A stretch of 64,000 nt of DNA. It comes from an uncultured bacterium (GTDB lineage Bacteria; Cyanobacteriota; Vampirovibrionia; Gastranaerophilales; Gastranaerophilaceae). The position numbers were made by a program, and so were the translations under genes. Below the pieces are notes generated by a model. The model was not told the origin of the DNA, ran no database searches, and saw only the letters and a list, made by a program, of their open reading frames with translations. The stretch is taken from NCBI GenBank assembly GCA_949293185.1, contig CASFCQ010000001.1, positions 33,906 through 97,905 on the forward strand. Reading direction: 5' to 3'. This document shows, piece after piece, positions 17,428-25,611 of this stretch (position 1 is its first letter; every line of letters begins with the position of its first letter).

Positions 17428-19179
17428 ATGCTATCGCAAATTACACACACTCAACAACCGAAAACATTAAAATATTCAACTCCCCTAAAAAACGACAAAA
17501 ACAATAACCCGAGTTTTAAAAGTCTAGGTGCGATGGGGACGCAGGCTCTTAATTTTCTTAATACAAGTCCTGCCATAGGCGCATGTTTTGTAGACTTTTT
17601 CTCAATGGTTATGCCTAGAACCCTTGTTGATTTCGGACGTTCAAAAGATGCCGGCATGGAAACAGGCTTTAGAGAATCATCCGGAACTATAAACCATGCT
17701 CTTGCCGGTATTGTCGGACTCGGCGCCGGTTATGCAGTATCAGCTGCGTTTAATAAGGCTAACGGTGTTAAAGCTCACCTTATGTTTATGGATTCTAACG
17801 CAATAGATACTTTTAAAGAATTTGTTAATATTAGTGCTGATAAAACAAACGGATATGACGCTAAAAAATACTGGGAAACTTTCTTTAGAAGTGTAGAAGG
17901 TTTTAATACAACAAACGGCGAACAAGCCTGGAAAAAACTTTCCGATGAAACCGTCCAAAAAGCTACACAAATAATGGTTGAAGAAGGAGCTAAAAAATAT
18001 AAAGTTCCTGATTCAACAATGTCAAAAATTTCAGAATTGATTACCGGTGAAACCGGTGCAGGCTCAACCTTCCGTGTTGTACTTAAAGACAACGCAGATG
18101 CAATAGAAGCACCTATAAAGGATTTGACTGGCAATGCTAACTCTATGCTTAAAGCTGTTATTGACAAAGCAAAGAATGACAAAACAGCAATAGTTGAAGA
18201 CCTTGAAAAATTTCTTAAAGGAATTAAAAACAAAAAAGCTGCTACTGTTGCTGCCGGTCTTGCGTTCCCTGTTGCTGTCGGTATGTCTGCTCAGCCTATC
18301 AACAGATACCTTACCAAAAAACGTACGGGTTCTGACGGATTTGTCGGTGTTGAAGGCAGAGAGCCGGATCATTCTTTGGGCTTTAAGATTGCAAAACTCA
18401 TTCTCGGTGTTGGTATGGGGTCTGCAATGATTGCGACAATCCTTAAAAAGCCGTCAGAACTTTATACAAACCTGCCTAAAGCTGCAAAAGAACTTGTATC
18501 CAATCTGCAATACAAAGGCATGGTTCCGACAATAAATCAGTTCAAGTTTATATACGGTATGACTATTATGAGTCGTATCTTTGCTGCACGTGACAAAAAC
18601 GAAGCCAGAGAATCCGCAATTAAAGACTCTTTAGGCTTTGCAAACTGGCTGATTTTAGGTGGTTTTGTTTCTAAATTGGCGTCTAAAGCCTTTAACAAAG
18701 GCATAATCAACTACGATGAGGCTAAGTACGGAAAAGGAATCTGGAAGTTTATACAACACTCCGTTGAAAAAACTCATGAAGAAATCTTGTTCCCTGCACT
18801 TAAAAAGCTTGGCATAAATACAATAGGCGAAAATGGCAAAGCAATTCCGTTCAGAAAACTTATTACTGAACTAAAAGCAGCTGCAAAACAAGAAGGTGCT
18901 TCACCCGAAGTACAAAAACTCGTCAAAGAAACTTTATCTAAACTTAAATACAAAAACGCTGCCCAAATGCTCGGATACATATATTCAGGTGTTGTTCTCG
19001 GCGTAGGTATTCCAAAACTCAATATAGCAATTACAAAATACTGTGAGAACAAAAAAGCAGTCAAAAAACAGCAAACACCGCAGCAAACAATTGCAGCTGA
19101 CAAAATGAAGCTCAACAGTGAGTTTGTGCCGAATAACGCAAATACAAAAACCTTCGGTGCTTTTTATAATGCTATGTAA
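17428..19179 (+). CDS. FKS-tagged multi-pass membrane protein, second of a tandem paralog pair
   Basis: 583 aa, 23 bases after its paralog, with AGGA seven bases before the ATG, so the two are likely cotranscribed. The leader holds NNPSFKSLGAMGTQ at residues 28-41, matching the FKG/FGA pattern of nearby proteins. Shared landmarks with the first paralog are the PRTLVDFGRSKDAGMETGF and RESSG block, AQPINRYLTKKRTGSDGF near residue 290, MVPTINQFKFIYG and IMSRIFAARDKNEARES. Hydrophobic segments flank these blocks. The middle third differs more between the copies. I do not recognise the family; an envelope role is suggested only by its membrane segments. Confidence 0.72.
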   Translation: MLSQITHTQQPKTLKYSTPLKNDKNNNPSFKSLGAMGTQALNFLNTSPAIGACFVDFFSMVMPRTLVDFGRSKDAGMETGFRESSGTINHALAGIVGLGAGYAVSAAFNKANGVKAHLMFMDSNAIDTFKEFVNISADKTNGYDAKKYWETFFRSVEGFNTTNGEQAWKKLSDETVQKATQIMVEEGAKKYKVPDSTMSKISELITGETGAGSTFRVVLKDNADAIEAPIKDLTGNANSMLKAVIDKAKNDKTAIVEDLEKFLKGIKNKKAATVAAGLAFPVAVGMSAQPINRYLTKKRTGSDGFVGVEGREPDHSLGFKIAKLILGVGMGSAMIATILKKPSELYTNLPKAAKELVSNLQYKGMVPTINQFKFIYGMTIMSRIFAARDKNEARESAIKDSLGFANWLILGGFVSKLASKAFNKGIINYDEAKYGKGIWKFIQHSVEKTHEEILFPALKKLGINTIGENGKAIPFRKLITELKAAAKQEGASPEVQKLVKETLSKLKYKNAAQMLGYIYSGVVLGVGIPKLNIAITKYCENKKAVKKQQTPQQTIAADKMKLNSEFVPNNANTKTFGAFYNAM

Positions 19180-19191
19180 TATAATTTAAAT

Positions 19192-19662
19192 ATGAAAATA
19201 CAACAGCATAAAAATTCGCCGCATTTTAAAGGTAAATTGTATTTTGCAAACAAAACCGCACGTGAATACGCTAAAGAGTATCGAAACATTATCCATATAC
19301 TAAAGCATCACACTGTTAATAACACAATAGACCATTTTATTTCGCTTAGTTTTTATAATAACAAAAGAAATGTGCTTTTTCGTGTTAATACACAGTACAA
19401 ACATCCTTATAAAATCGGCGGTGTTGATATGCATGAGCATCAAATTATCTATGTTGGCAGAAATTTTCAAAAAGGAATAAAATATATTACTCAAAATGTG
19501 GAAACAATCGGAGATTGGAAGCGAAACATAGATTTGACAATGCACCATGAATCAAATGCAAACTATATTGCGTCAGATATTTTTCCGCGCCGTAAGTCGA
19601 TTAAAAATAATATTATAGACAAATTCAAAATACTGTTTAGCAAGCTGTTTAAAATAAATTAG
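19192..19662 (+). CDS. Hypothetical protein with N-terminal HFKGK tag, 156 aa
   Basis: Starts 12 bases after the paralog pair and is probably the third gene of that operon, though no clear Shine-Dalgarno is visible. The leader MKIQQHKNSPHFKGKLYF places an FKG tag at residues 12-14. The rest is soluble, rich in His, Asn and Lys, and ends in a basic amphipathic stretch (IIDKFKILFSKLFKIN). No family recognised. A shared tag with its operon neighbours suggests common sorting or processing, which is inference. Confidence 0.6.
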   Translation: MKIQQHKNSPHFKGKLYFANKTAREYAKEYRNIIHILKHHTVNNTIDHFISLSFYNNKRNVLFRVNTQYKHPYKIGGVDMHEHQIIYVGRNFQKGIKYITQNVETIGDWKRNIDLTMHHESNANYIASDIFPRRKSIKNNIIDKFKILFSKLFKIN

Positions 19663-19774
19663 AAAGTTTTTTAATTAAGATAATCTCTATTTTTTGAGGA
19701 TATCTTATATACAAGCTTAAAAAATGTTAAAGCATAAGGCAATTATTTTTCTTCACATGTTTTAGTGCAAATGT

Positions 19775-20263
19775 ATGAAAATTGAGAATAAACATAATTA
19801 TAATAACTACAAGCCGAAATTTGGTGCAAAACTCGGATGGCGTGCAGCTTACGAGTTAAAAAACAATCCTGAAAAATTTGCAGGTGTTACAAAGAGTTTA
19901 AAAGAAATGGGTGAACCAACAACAGTTGTAGATATAATGACCCAAAATACCAGAAAAGGAAAAATGTATTCACTGCGTCTATTTAATGAAATATTCGGAG
20001 AACAACATAATATTCCACTATTAAGAGATAACAATAACAAGGATATAGTGTCTTCATCAGCAAAAGATTTTATTAGCAGTCTGGAAAACTTAACAAAAAC
20101 AACTGTTGAAAGTAAAGAATATTCTTTATTTAATAAAATCCGTAATGATTATTCGTCATCATTACCTATGATGAAATATTTGAAAGGTATAATCAATAAG
20201 GCAAAAGAGAATGGTAAATACTTAAGTCCTGCATCTGAACAAACGTTGTCTAACAAATTTTAG
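19775..20263 (+). CDS. Hypothetical protein with N-terminal KFGAK tag, 162 aa
   Basis: A soluble protein whose leader (MKIENKHNYNNYKPKFGAKL) carries an FGA tag at residues 16-18. The body is helical and charged, with FAGVTKSLKEMGEP and a Ser/Thr-rich middle. The start has no clear ribosome site, which is also true of the previous gene; leaderless or weakly initiated translation is possible. No family recognised. Confidence 0.6.
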   Translation: MKIENKHNYNNYKPKFGAKLGWRAAYELKNNPEKFAGVTKSLKEMGEPTTVVDIMTQNTRKGKMYSLRLFNEIFGEQHNIPLLRDNNNKDIVSSSAKDFISSLENLTKTTVESKEYSLFNKIRNDYSSSLPMMKYLKGIINKAKENGKYLSPASEQTLSNKF

Positions 20264-20340
20264 GTTTTGTATTTACTTTAACTTTTTTTATTATGATGTG
20301 ACAAGATAAGATTCACTATATAAATACGTTGGAGGTGTTA

Positions 20341-20802
20341 ATGAAAGAGTACAAATCAAAATTTACGACAATGATGTTTGAATTACTTTTAGGACTGGCT
20401 GCCACATGGTTTGTGTTTAATATTGTTGGTAAATTTACTCACAGTTTGATATTTGCATCCCTTGCAGGAGTAACCGTATTGGTCTTTTTCTTTTATAAGA
20501 TTTTCTATACAGATTTTATTACAATAACCCTGACAGATGATAAAAAAATGTTAGTCAAAAGATTCAACAAAGTTGTTAATGCTTTCGAGATTGAGAATTA
20601 TTATTGGTCAGAATATTCCAAAAACAGTAAAACTAAAAATGCAGAAGACCAAGATATTTATTATATAAGTAAAGAAACAGGTAAAGAAGATTACATTGAC
20701 GCATCTAACCTGAAAGGTGAGGATTATGCGCAATTATTAAAGGATTTGGGTGCAAAAAATGACAATGAACCTGCAATAAAAGTAGCAACAACAATAAAGT
20801 AA
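20341..20802 (+). CDS. Hypothetical two-pass membrane protein, 153 aa
   Basis: The ATG at 20341 follows GGAGG by about six bases; an in-frame TTG at 20329 overlaps that site and is rejected. Two adjacent hydrophobic segments (FELLLGLAATWFVFNIVG and LIFASLAGVTVLVFFFYKIF) form a hairpin near the N-terminus, followed by a charged cytoplasmic-looking domain of about 90 residues with KNAEDQDIYYISKETG. No family recognised. First of three tightly spaced genes ending with the DUF1266 protein. Confidence 0.7.
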   Translation: MKEYKSKFTTMMFELLLGLAATWFVFNIVGKFTHSLIFASLAGVTVLVFFFYKIFYTDFITITLTDDKKMLVKRFNKVVNAFEIENYYWSEYSKNSKTKNAEDQDIYYISKETGKEDYIDASNLKGEDYAQLLKDLGAKNDNEPAIKVATTIK

Positions 20803-20822
20803 AAAGAAAAGGAGATAAAATT

Positions 20823-21257
20823 ATGATGCAATATATTTTGTTAGTAGGCGGTATTTGTGCAGCAGGTTTTTTATACTCGGCTATTGCAATGAATGTGCAT
20901 AATGGATATAAAAAGAAATATCTGAAAGAACATCCTGATGCTTCGGTTATGCTTATAAAAGACTGCCAGTGGAATCCTTTAGGTTTCAATCATACTGTCT
21001 CTGTTTTAACAATTAACGGTGAAGCGCCGATGCAAACAGTTGAAGGCTGGGGACAAAAAGCATACCACCTGCTGCCGGGTAAAACTATTCTTGAATTACA
21101 ATATGAAAAAGTAAGACCGGGTATTCTATATAAATCAGTAAGAACAACTTATGACCCTCAAAAAATCGAAGTTAATGTTGAAGCAAACAAGAAATATACT
21201 ATTTCATATGACAAAAATGCGGGTTTTGTATTTACTGAACTTACAGAAAAAGCATAA
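20823..21257 (+). CDS. Hypothetical membrane-anchored protein, 144 aa
   Basis: An N-terminal hydrophobic segment (YILLVGGICAAGFLYSAIAM) anchors a soluble beta-rich domain (VSVLTINGEAPMQTVEGW, KTILELQYEKVRPG, KKYTISYDKNAG). The pattern of alternating strands ending in KKYTISYDKN resembles small ligand-binding or carbohydrate-binding sandwiches, but I cannot name the family. It starts 20 bases after the previous gene with a good AGGAG and is followed after 12 bases by the DUF1266 gene. Confidence 0.68.
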   Translation: MMQYILLVGGICAAGFLYSAIAMNVHNGYKKKYLKEHPDASVMLIKDCQWNPLGFNHTVSVLTINGEAPMQTVEGWGQKAYHLLPGKTILELQYEKVRPGILYKSVRTTYDPQKIEVNVEANKKYTISYDKNAGFVFTELTEKA

Positions 21258-21269
21258 AGGTTTTTATTA

Positions 21270-22007
21270 ATGGATATAACAAGATTACTGAATAACGCCA
21301 AAAGGATAATAAAAACTTTTCAAAACATAGAGTATGCGTGCAACGAAAATGCACCGGTGCTTAGCAGAGACCAATATGCAGCTATAAATGTCGGCGCAAT
21401 AAATGCAGAGCAAAATCAATATTACTGCAATTGTTTGGAAACAGAACCGGACAAGACGGATGTAGCAAACAGATTGAGTGATTATTATGGGATTGTTGAC
21501 AGAGATTCTGCATTGGCAACATTAGATTGGCTTTTATACAGAGGGCATCACGTTTATTTTGAAGCTATAAGACCGGTTATTTGCACCTCTTGTGCAGAAT
21601 TTAACGTTGACGCACTTTTAGAAGAAGAAAAGGATCGTTCTTTAATGGAGTATGTGAACAACATTAAAGAATCTTTAGAAACTCTGGTTGATGAACATGT
21701 TATTCCGGGGGCAAGCGAATTTAAAACTATTGCCGTAGATGCTTGGGATTTAGGGCGTCTAGTAATGGTAACCCGTTGTTGTTATGATTCACAATACATT
21801 GAAGAAAAAGAAGCCTGGCAATACATTATGGCTTCTTATGAAAAATCAAGAGAACTTTACAATAACTGGGGAGAGTTTGCCAAAGGCTATATTGTCGGAA
21901 GAGCAATGTGGAATGGAAATGATTTTGCCTTAAATGGCATTATTGGTATTGCAAACGGTCTTCTAAAAGATGAAAACAGTCCTTGGATAAAATATCCATT
22001 GCATTAG
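21270..22007 (+). CDS. DUF1266 domain protein
   Basis: 245 aa. The C-terminal half matches the DUF1266 pattern: AWDLGRLVMVTRCCYDSQYI, then EEKEAWQYIMASYEKSRELY and NWGEFAKGYIVGRAMW, which is how E. coli YbeU/YbeR-like proteins read. The family's function is not established. The N-terminal half shows paired cysteines (YYCNCLE, ICTSCAEF). Last gene of a three-gene operon with two small membrane proteins, so a joint envelope-associated role is possible. Confidence 0.75.
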   Translation: MDITRLLNNAKRIIKTFQNIEYACNENAPVLSRDQYAAINVGAINAEQNQYYCNCLETEPDKTDVANRLSDYYGIVDRDSALATLDWLLYRGHHVYFEAIRPVICTSCAEFNVDALLEEEKDRSLMEYVNNIKESLETLVDEHVIPGASEFKTIAVDAWDLGRLVMVTRCCYDSQYIEEKEAWQYIMASYEKSRELYNNWGEFAKGYIVGRAMWNGNDFALNGIIGIANGLLKDENSPWIKYPLH

Positions 22008-22025
22008 TACCTCTATTTTAGTAAT

Positions 22026-22061
22026 ACTGGCAATGGTGCTTTTTTTAAAGCCGTTGCCAGT
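22026..22061. other. Long imperfect hairpin downstream of the DUF1266 operon
   Basis: ACTGGCAA pairs with TTGCCAGT, with an inner pairing GCTTT/AAAGC around a T-rich loop. There is no U-run after the stem, so it is not a classical terminator. It may stabilise the mRNA end or act with the downstream AT-rich DNA. Confidence 0.4.
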
Positions 22062-22210
22062 TACATATGAAAGGTCTATTGGGGTATGTGGAGGCTTTTT
22101 GTGTTGTTTTGAAATTGAAACAAACCCATCGAGTCAGTTGACTAAATGAAAAAATTAATACTTCTGACTCAAACGGACTGTAAAATATACTTCTCATCCC
22201 CTTATGCAAT

Positions 22211-22230
22211 AAAAAAGACCCATACGGGTC
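22211..22230 (-). terminator. Terminator for the tRNA-Ser gene
   Basis: On the minus strand the sequence GACCCGTATGGGTC forms a six-base-pair stem followed by a run of six T, seven bases after the tRNA 3' end. Confidence 0.75.
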
Positions 22231-22236
22231 AAAAAT

Positions 22237-22323
22237 CGGAGCAGGGGGGATTCGAACCCCCGGCGGAGTTGCCCCCGCACAAACGTTCCAGGTTTGCACC
22301 TTAAACCACTCGGACACCGCTCC
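22237..22323 (-). tRNA. tRNA-Ser (anticodon GGA)
   Basis: The 87-base minus-strand gene folds as a class II tRNA. The acceptor GGAGCGG pairs with CTGCTCC, with discriminator G73 as usual for serine. The anticodon stem CAAAC/GTTTG encloses CTGGAAC (anticodon GGA, reading UCC/UCU). A long variable arm (GCGGGGGCAACTCCGC) and a GGGGGTTCGAATCCCCC T-arm are present. CCA is not encoded. Unlike the other three tRNAs in the window, I see no truncated copies around it. Confidence 0.95.
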
Positions 22324-22412
22324 ATTAATTCTATTTATTTTTCATCTGCCGTATTATTTGAACATACACGGCTTATAACCATTTTATTTGCTGATACAAT
22401 TATTGCAAGCAG

Positions 22413-22886
22413 CTAATAGTTATTCTCTGCCAAACAGTATTTTGCCGCCTGATGATTACTAAGCTTTTTATTGTTAAGTATAACCTCAAATTTTATATCA
22501 CTAGTCCCAGAAAATTCATTGTATATATTACCGACAATCTCCAATGTGTTGCTGTAAGTCGATTTGCAACCGATGCTTATTTTTTTGTCAAGATATTGAA
22601 CAGGTTTAAAAAACAAAATATGCTCTCCGTTTTCTATTTCACATACAGGTGTCAAAAGATTGTTGCGGCAGTCTGTTAATATATCTCCAAAATGTATGAT
22701 TTTTCCGTTTTTGTCTTTCAAACCTAAAAACTGTATAAGTTCTGACTGAGGTTTAGGAGCTTTTATAATAAAACTACCTTCTCTATGTGTAAACAAAGTT
22801 TTACAGAACTGATATATTCCACAATTCAACGCCATTTTTACACTACCCAAAGACATCATCTTATCCATCCCTTCCAAAGTTGTCAT
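22413..22886 (-). CDS. YopX-like domain protein (phage-related)
   Basis: 157 aa. The core FLGLKDKNGKIIHFGDIL near residue 53 and LEIVGNIYNE near residue 114 match the two conserved ends of the YopX domain found in phage and prophage proteins (GLKDKNG-x-x-I-x-x-GDI ... E-V-I-GNIYE). The preceding leader is longer than usual. Start is uncertain: the ATG at 22886 has no ribosome site, while ATG codons at 22859/22856 lie nine to twelve bases from AAGGG. No other phage gene is adjacent, so it is probably a relic of a lost prophage or a captured gene. Confidence 0.7.
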   Translation of the reverse strand: MTTLEGMDKMMSLGSVKMALNCGIYQFCKTLFTHREGSFIIKAPKPQSELIQFLGLKDKNGKIIHFGDILTDCRNNLLTPVCEIENGEHILFFKPVQYLDKKISIGCKSTYSNTLEIVGNIYNEFSGTSDIKFEVILNNKKLSNHQAAKYCLAENNY

Positions 22887-23054
22887 AATAGTTATATCAA
22901 CTAAAAAAGTTTGCCGATACGGTTTGTAAAAACTTTGTAAATCTATACCAAACGGAAAATATAATAATGTATCGTAAAACCTTTATTCAATAAGCGTTTA
23001 CAAGTCACAGGCAAACAAAATTTACCCAATATTGTTACCTTTGTTAAAAAAATC

Positions 23055-24827
23055 TTACATTTCTTTATATTTTTGCTGTAACTGAGCAAGTAAACTTGAC
23101 GTATTGGTTTCTGTTGGCGGCGTTTTAACAGCAACAATTTGGCTTTGTTCTTTTGGCTGCAAATTATTGTAATCAACAAAGTGCCTGTAATCGCCCAGAT
23201 CCTTTATTGCAAGCATATCCGCAACACGTGACGCTTTCTTCTGTTCTTTTGTAATATAGTATTCAAGTGCAAACACAGGTAACAAACCGACAACTACGCC
23301 GCCGACAATTTTAGAAACCGCATTCAATATTACGGAATTTATTTGGGAATCTTTAATGTTTTTGAGATTTTTCATTGATTTTCTGTTAAGTAAAAAGCCT
23401 ATGCCCATACCGAGTAACGAACCGACCATAGCAACTGGCATTTGTATGCTTTGCCCGAGTGCCTCGACGCTTTCAGCGTATGTTTGGGATTTTTCATCAA
23501 CGGCATTAAAGGTTTTGAATGTATTTTGCTGCAATGCTTTTGCCTCTTTAAGCTGTTCGTCTGTCAATTGAAGTTTTTCAATAGCTTTATGCAGTTTCTT
23601 ATCTTTTAAACCTTCTGTTTTTTTATATTGTTCGTATTCTTTGTTGTCTTTGATAACCTGCAAAAGAAATTTAAAAATATTAGGCTTTTTCTTTTCTTCT
23701 ATTGATTTTGCGTCTTTGATTTGCGAAGCTTTTTCATCATCGACGTATACAAGTGTATCGGGGGTATTCATAAGCTCCTGTCTTGCCTTAAAACGACCTA
23801 TGCGAGAGGCTTGTTTTTGGATTTTTGCTGAATAAACAGCTGCAACCATTGATACTCCGATACCCACCACGTAAGGTATTGCTTTTGCATAGCCCGCAGC
23901 CTGATTAAGTTTTAATAACTTCAATATTTTGTTGGCAATCCAGCCTGTCAAAAAGCCACTGCCGATGGCTGCAATGTTAGCAAAATTTGTTGCCATTTCA
24001 ACATTCTCTGCATAATCCTGTGAAGCAATGTCAATTTTTTCAACCAGTTTTGTCAAAAGCTGCTGGTCACGTTTTGCTTTTTGTATATCTTTTTCACTTA
24101 GAGAATCATTAAAATGTTTTTCGTTTTCTTTTAATTTTTTATCAAACTCCGCTCTTTGCTTTTCATATTCTTTATCTTTTTTTACAAGCTTTTTCAGGTT
24201 TTTGAAAACATCTTTAAAACCGAGATTAATTAAATCTTTTTTCTCGTTTTCTTCTGGAATCGTAATATTTTGGGCATCATTTTGAGCCTGTTTTAATTGT
24301 TCATCAGTCAAAACAGCAAAGCTGTTGGGGTTGTTGAGGTCTTTTCTCATTGCTTCAAAACGCCCTTGACGGGAAGCACCGACCTGTGTTTTTGCTGCCC
24401 ATGCCATAATAGGAAAGCTTGCTACAATACTGGCAACATACCCGATAGCAGTCGGTATCATCATTATAGGAAATACTAATTTCGGATATTTTTTAGAAAG
24501 ACTGTTAAGCCCTTTTGAAACAGGCGGCAATGCCATAGTCAGCATACCCGCGCCAAGCCCTGCCATATTCACTATCTCAATAGCCTGACCGGCTGCCATT
24601 TCTGTTGCAACTTCCATGTCTTCCGCATTTTTTTGCGAGTATTCATCCATTACATCGATGGCATGCAGCAGAGCTTTGCTCCTTTGCAGGTCATCTTTAT
24701 TTACTGCATCAGGGTTGCGTTTAATATATTCAAGCCTTTTGGCTTCTTGATTATTCCTTTCTTCTTTCCACTGTTTGTATTCCGGAACATACTCACGATA
24801 TTTTTTGTAATTTTGGTAAACTTCCAT
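23055..24827 (-). CDS. Triplicated membrane-hairpin/coiled-coil protein, 590 aa
   Basis: The protein contains three copies of a module of about 130-140 residues (roughly 45-180, 245-370 and 423-560). Each has a helix with SQ-x-(Y/N)AE-x-(V/M)E-x-A (YSQKNAEDMEVA, SQDYAENVEMA, SQTYAESVEAL), two hydrophobic segments forming a membrane hairpin, and an ASR tail (GASRQGRFEAM, QASRIGRFKARQEL, KASRVADMLAIKDL). Charged coiled-coil linkers join the modules (KNLKKLVKKDKEYEKQRAEF; LLQVIKDNKEYEQYKK). No signal peptide. I know no family with this architecture. It may be a membrane-shaping or scaffold protein; this is inference. Confidence 0.72.
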   Translation of the reverse strand: MEVYQNYKKYREYVPEYKQWKEERNNQEAKRLEYIKRNPDAVNKDDLQRSKALLHAIDVMDEYSQKNAEDMEVATEMAAGQAIEIVNMAGLGAGMLTMALPPVSKGLNSLSKKYPKLVFPIMMIPTAIGYVASIVASFPIMAWAAKTQVGASRQGRFEAMRKDLNNPNSFAVLTDEQLKQAQNDAQNITIPEENEKKDLINLGFKDVFKNLKKLVKKDKEYEKQRAEFDKKLKENEKHFNDSLSEKDIQKAKRDQQLLTKLVEKIDIASQDYAENVEMATNFANIAAIGSGFLTGWIANKILKLLKLNQAAGYAKAIPYVVGIGVSMVAAVYSAKIQKQASRIGRFKARQELMNTPDTLVYVDDEKASQIKDAKSIEEKKKPNIFKFLLQVIKDNKEYEQYKKTEGLKDKKLHKAIEKLQLTDEQLKEAKALQQNTFKTFNAVDEKSQTYAESVEALGQSIQMPVAMVGSLLGMGIGFLLNRKSMKNLKNIKDSQINSVILNAVSKIVGGVVVGLLPVFALEYYITKEQKKASRVADMLAIKDLGDYRHFVDYNNLQPKEQSQIVAVKTPPTETNTSSLLAQLQQKYKEM

Positions 24828-25014
24828 GTAAAAACCTTTATATTGGCTTAAGCAATAGCTTTAAGACCCCTGATAAAAATTTTTTGTTAGGGTTTATATT
24901 GTGTATTTAATATTATTTAACAAATTAAATATTGTATTTTTTTATTGTTTATTTAATAATAATGACTACAGTTTGGCATTTTTTATAAATCTATAATTTT
25001 TAATAATGAATGCC

Positions 25015-25111
25015 AAAATGAAAATTGAATAGAAATCAAACAAAATGGCATAGTAGCTCACTAGGCGAGCTGAAAGCGAAGCCGCTTTTAGATTTAAGAC
25101 CAACTGAGCTA
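25015..25111. repeat. Truncated 5' copy of the tRNA-Met gene with upstream flank, plus an inverted D-arm copy
   Basis: A 17-base flank (25015-25031) and the first 14 tRNA bases GGCATAGTAGCTCA (25047-25060) repeat what precedes and begins the intact tRNA at 25111-25127 and 25141. A 38-base insert with an imperfect palindrome (CTGAAAGCG/CGCTTTTAG) follows. Then ACCAACTGAGCTA (25099-25111) is an exact reverse complement of tRNA bases 25148-25160. Confidence 0.8.
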
Positions 25112-25140
25112 AAATGAAAATTGAATAAAACAAATAAAAT

Positions 25141-25214
25141 GGCATAGTAGCTCAGTTGGTCAGAGCGCTCGGCTCATACCCGGGAGGTCACTGGTTCGAA
25201 CCCAGTCTATGCTA
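25141..25214 (+). tRNA. tRNA-Met (anticodon CAT), elongator type
   Basis: 74 bases. The acceptor GGCATAG pairs with CTATGCT (G1-U72 wobble), discriminator A. The anticodon stem CTCGG/CCGGG encloses CTCATAC, anticodon CAT. D-arm AGCTCAGTTGGTCAGAGC and T-arm CTGGTTCGAACCCAG are canonical. It lacks the C1-A72 mismatch of initiator tRNA, so it is the elongator; a lysidine-modified tRNA-Ile(CAT) cannot be excluded without modification determinants. CCA is not encoded. Broken copies flank it on both sides. Confidence 0.93.
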
Positions 25215-25230
25215 TTTTTTCATGCGTAAA

Positions 25231-25309
25231 AACCAGTGACCTCCTGTCGCTAAAAATCAGAAATCGCAACGCAAGCGTCGCTTAGTCGAACCCAGTCTAT
25301 GCTATTTTT
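25231..25309. repeat. Inverted T-arm fragment and truncated 3' copy of the tRNA-Met gene
   Basis: AACCAGTGACCTCC (25231-25244) is the reverse complement of tRNA bases 25183-25196. After about 40 bases, a 24-base direct copy of the tRNA 3' end and its T-run (25286-25309) repeats 25196-25219 exactly. Confidence 0.8.
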
Positions 25310-25322
25310 ACTTTTTAAAAAT

Positions 25323-25356
25323 AAAAAAACGGAAACGATGAGTTTTCGTTTTTTTA
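25323..25356 (+). terminator. Terminator-like hairpin downstream of tRNA-Met
   Basis: AAAAACG-GAAAC pairs with GTTTTCGTTTTT around a short loop, followed by T residues. It probably ends the tRNA transcript. The following 25357-25600 stretch holds further small palindromes (GCAAACGCAGTTTGC; TGCAGCAATC/GATTGCA) and no convincing gene. Confidence 0.6.
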
Positions 25357-25611
25357 TTAGATATGACCGCCGTTACAGAGCAAACGCAGTTTGCGCAGTG
25401 CAGCAATCTTTGATTGCACAGGCGGATTTGATGTATTTTCAGACTCCCTTTTTTAATGCCAATATAGCTGTGGGTAATCTGTGGGTAATTTTTTCTTTAG
25501 AACTTAAAAACACATTGTCACTTTTAATTGTCAGTAATATGATTGCTATATAGCTTTTGGCAGGTTACAGCTTTCAGAAAAAACAAAACAATTTTAAGAG
25601 AAATAAAATAA

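Noticed and set aside
25299..25553. 84-codon open frame after tRNA-Met
   Set aside because: No ribosome site, starts in the tRNA 3' fragment and runs through a terminator-like hairpin and palindromes; looks like chance.
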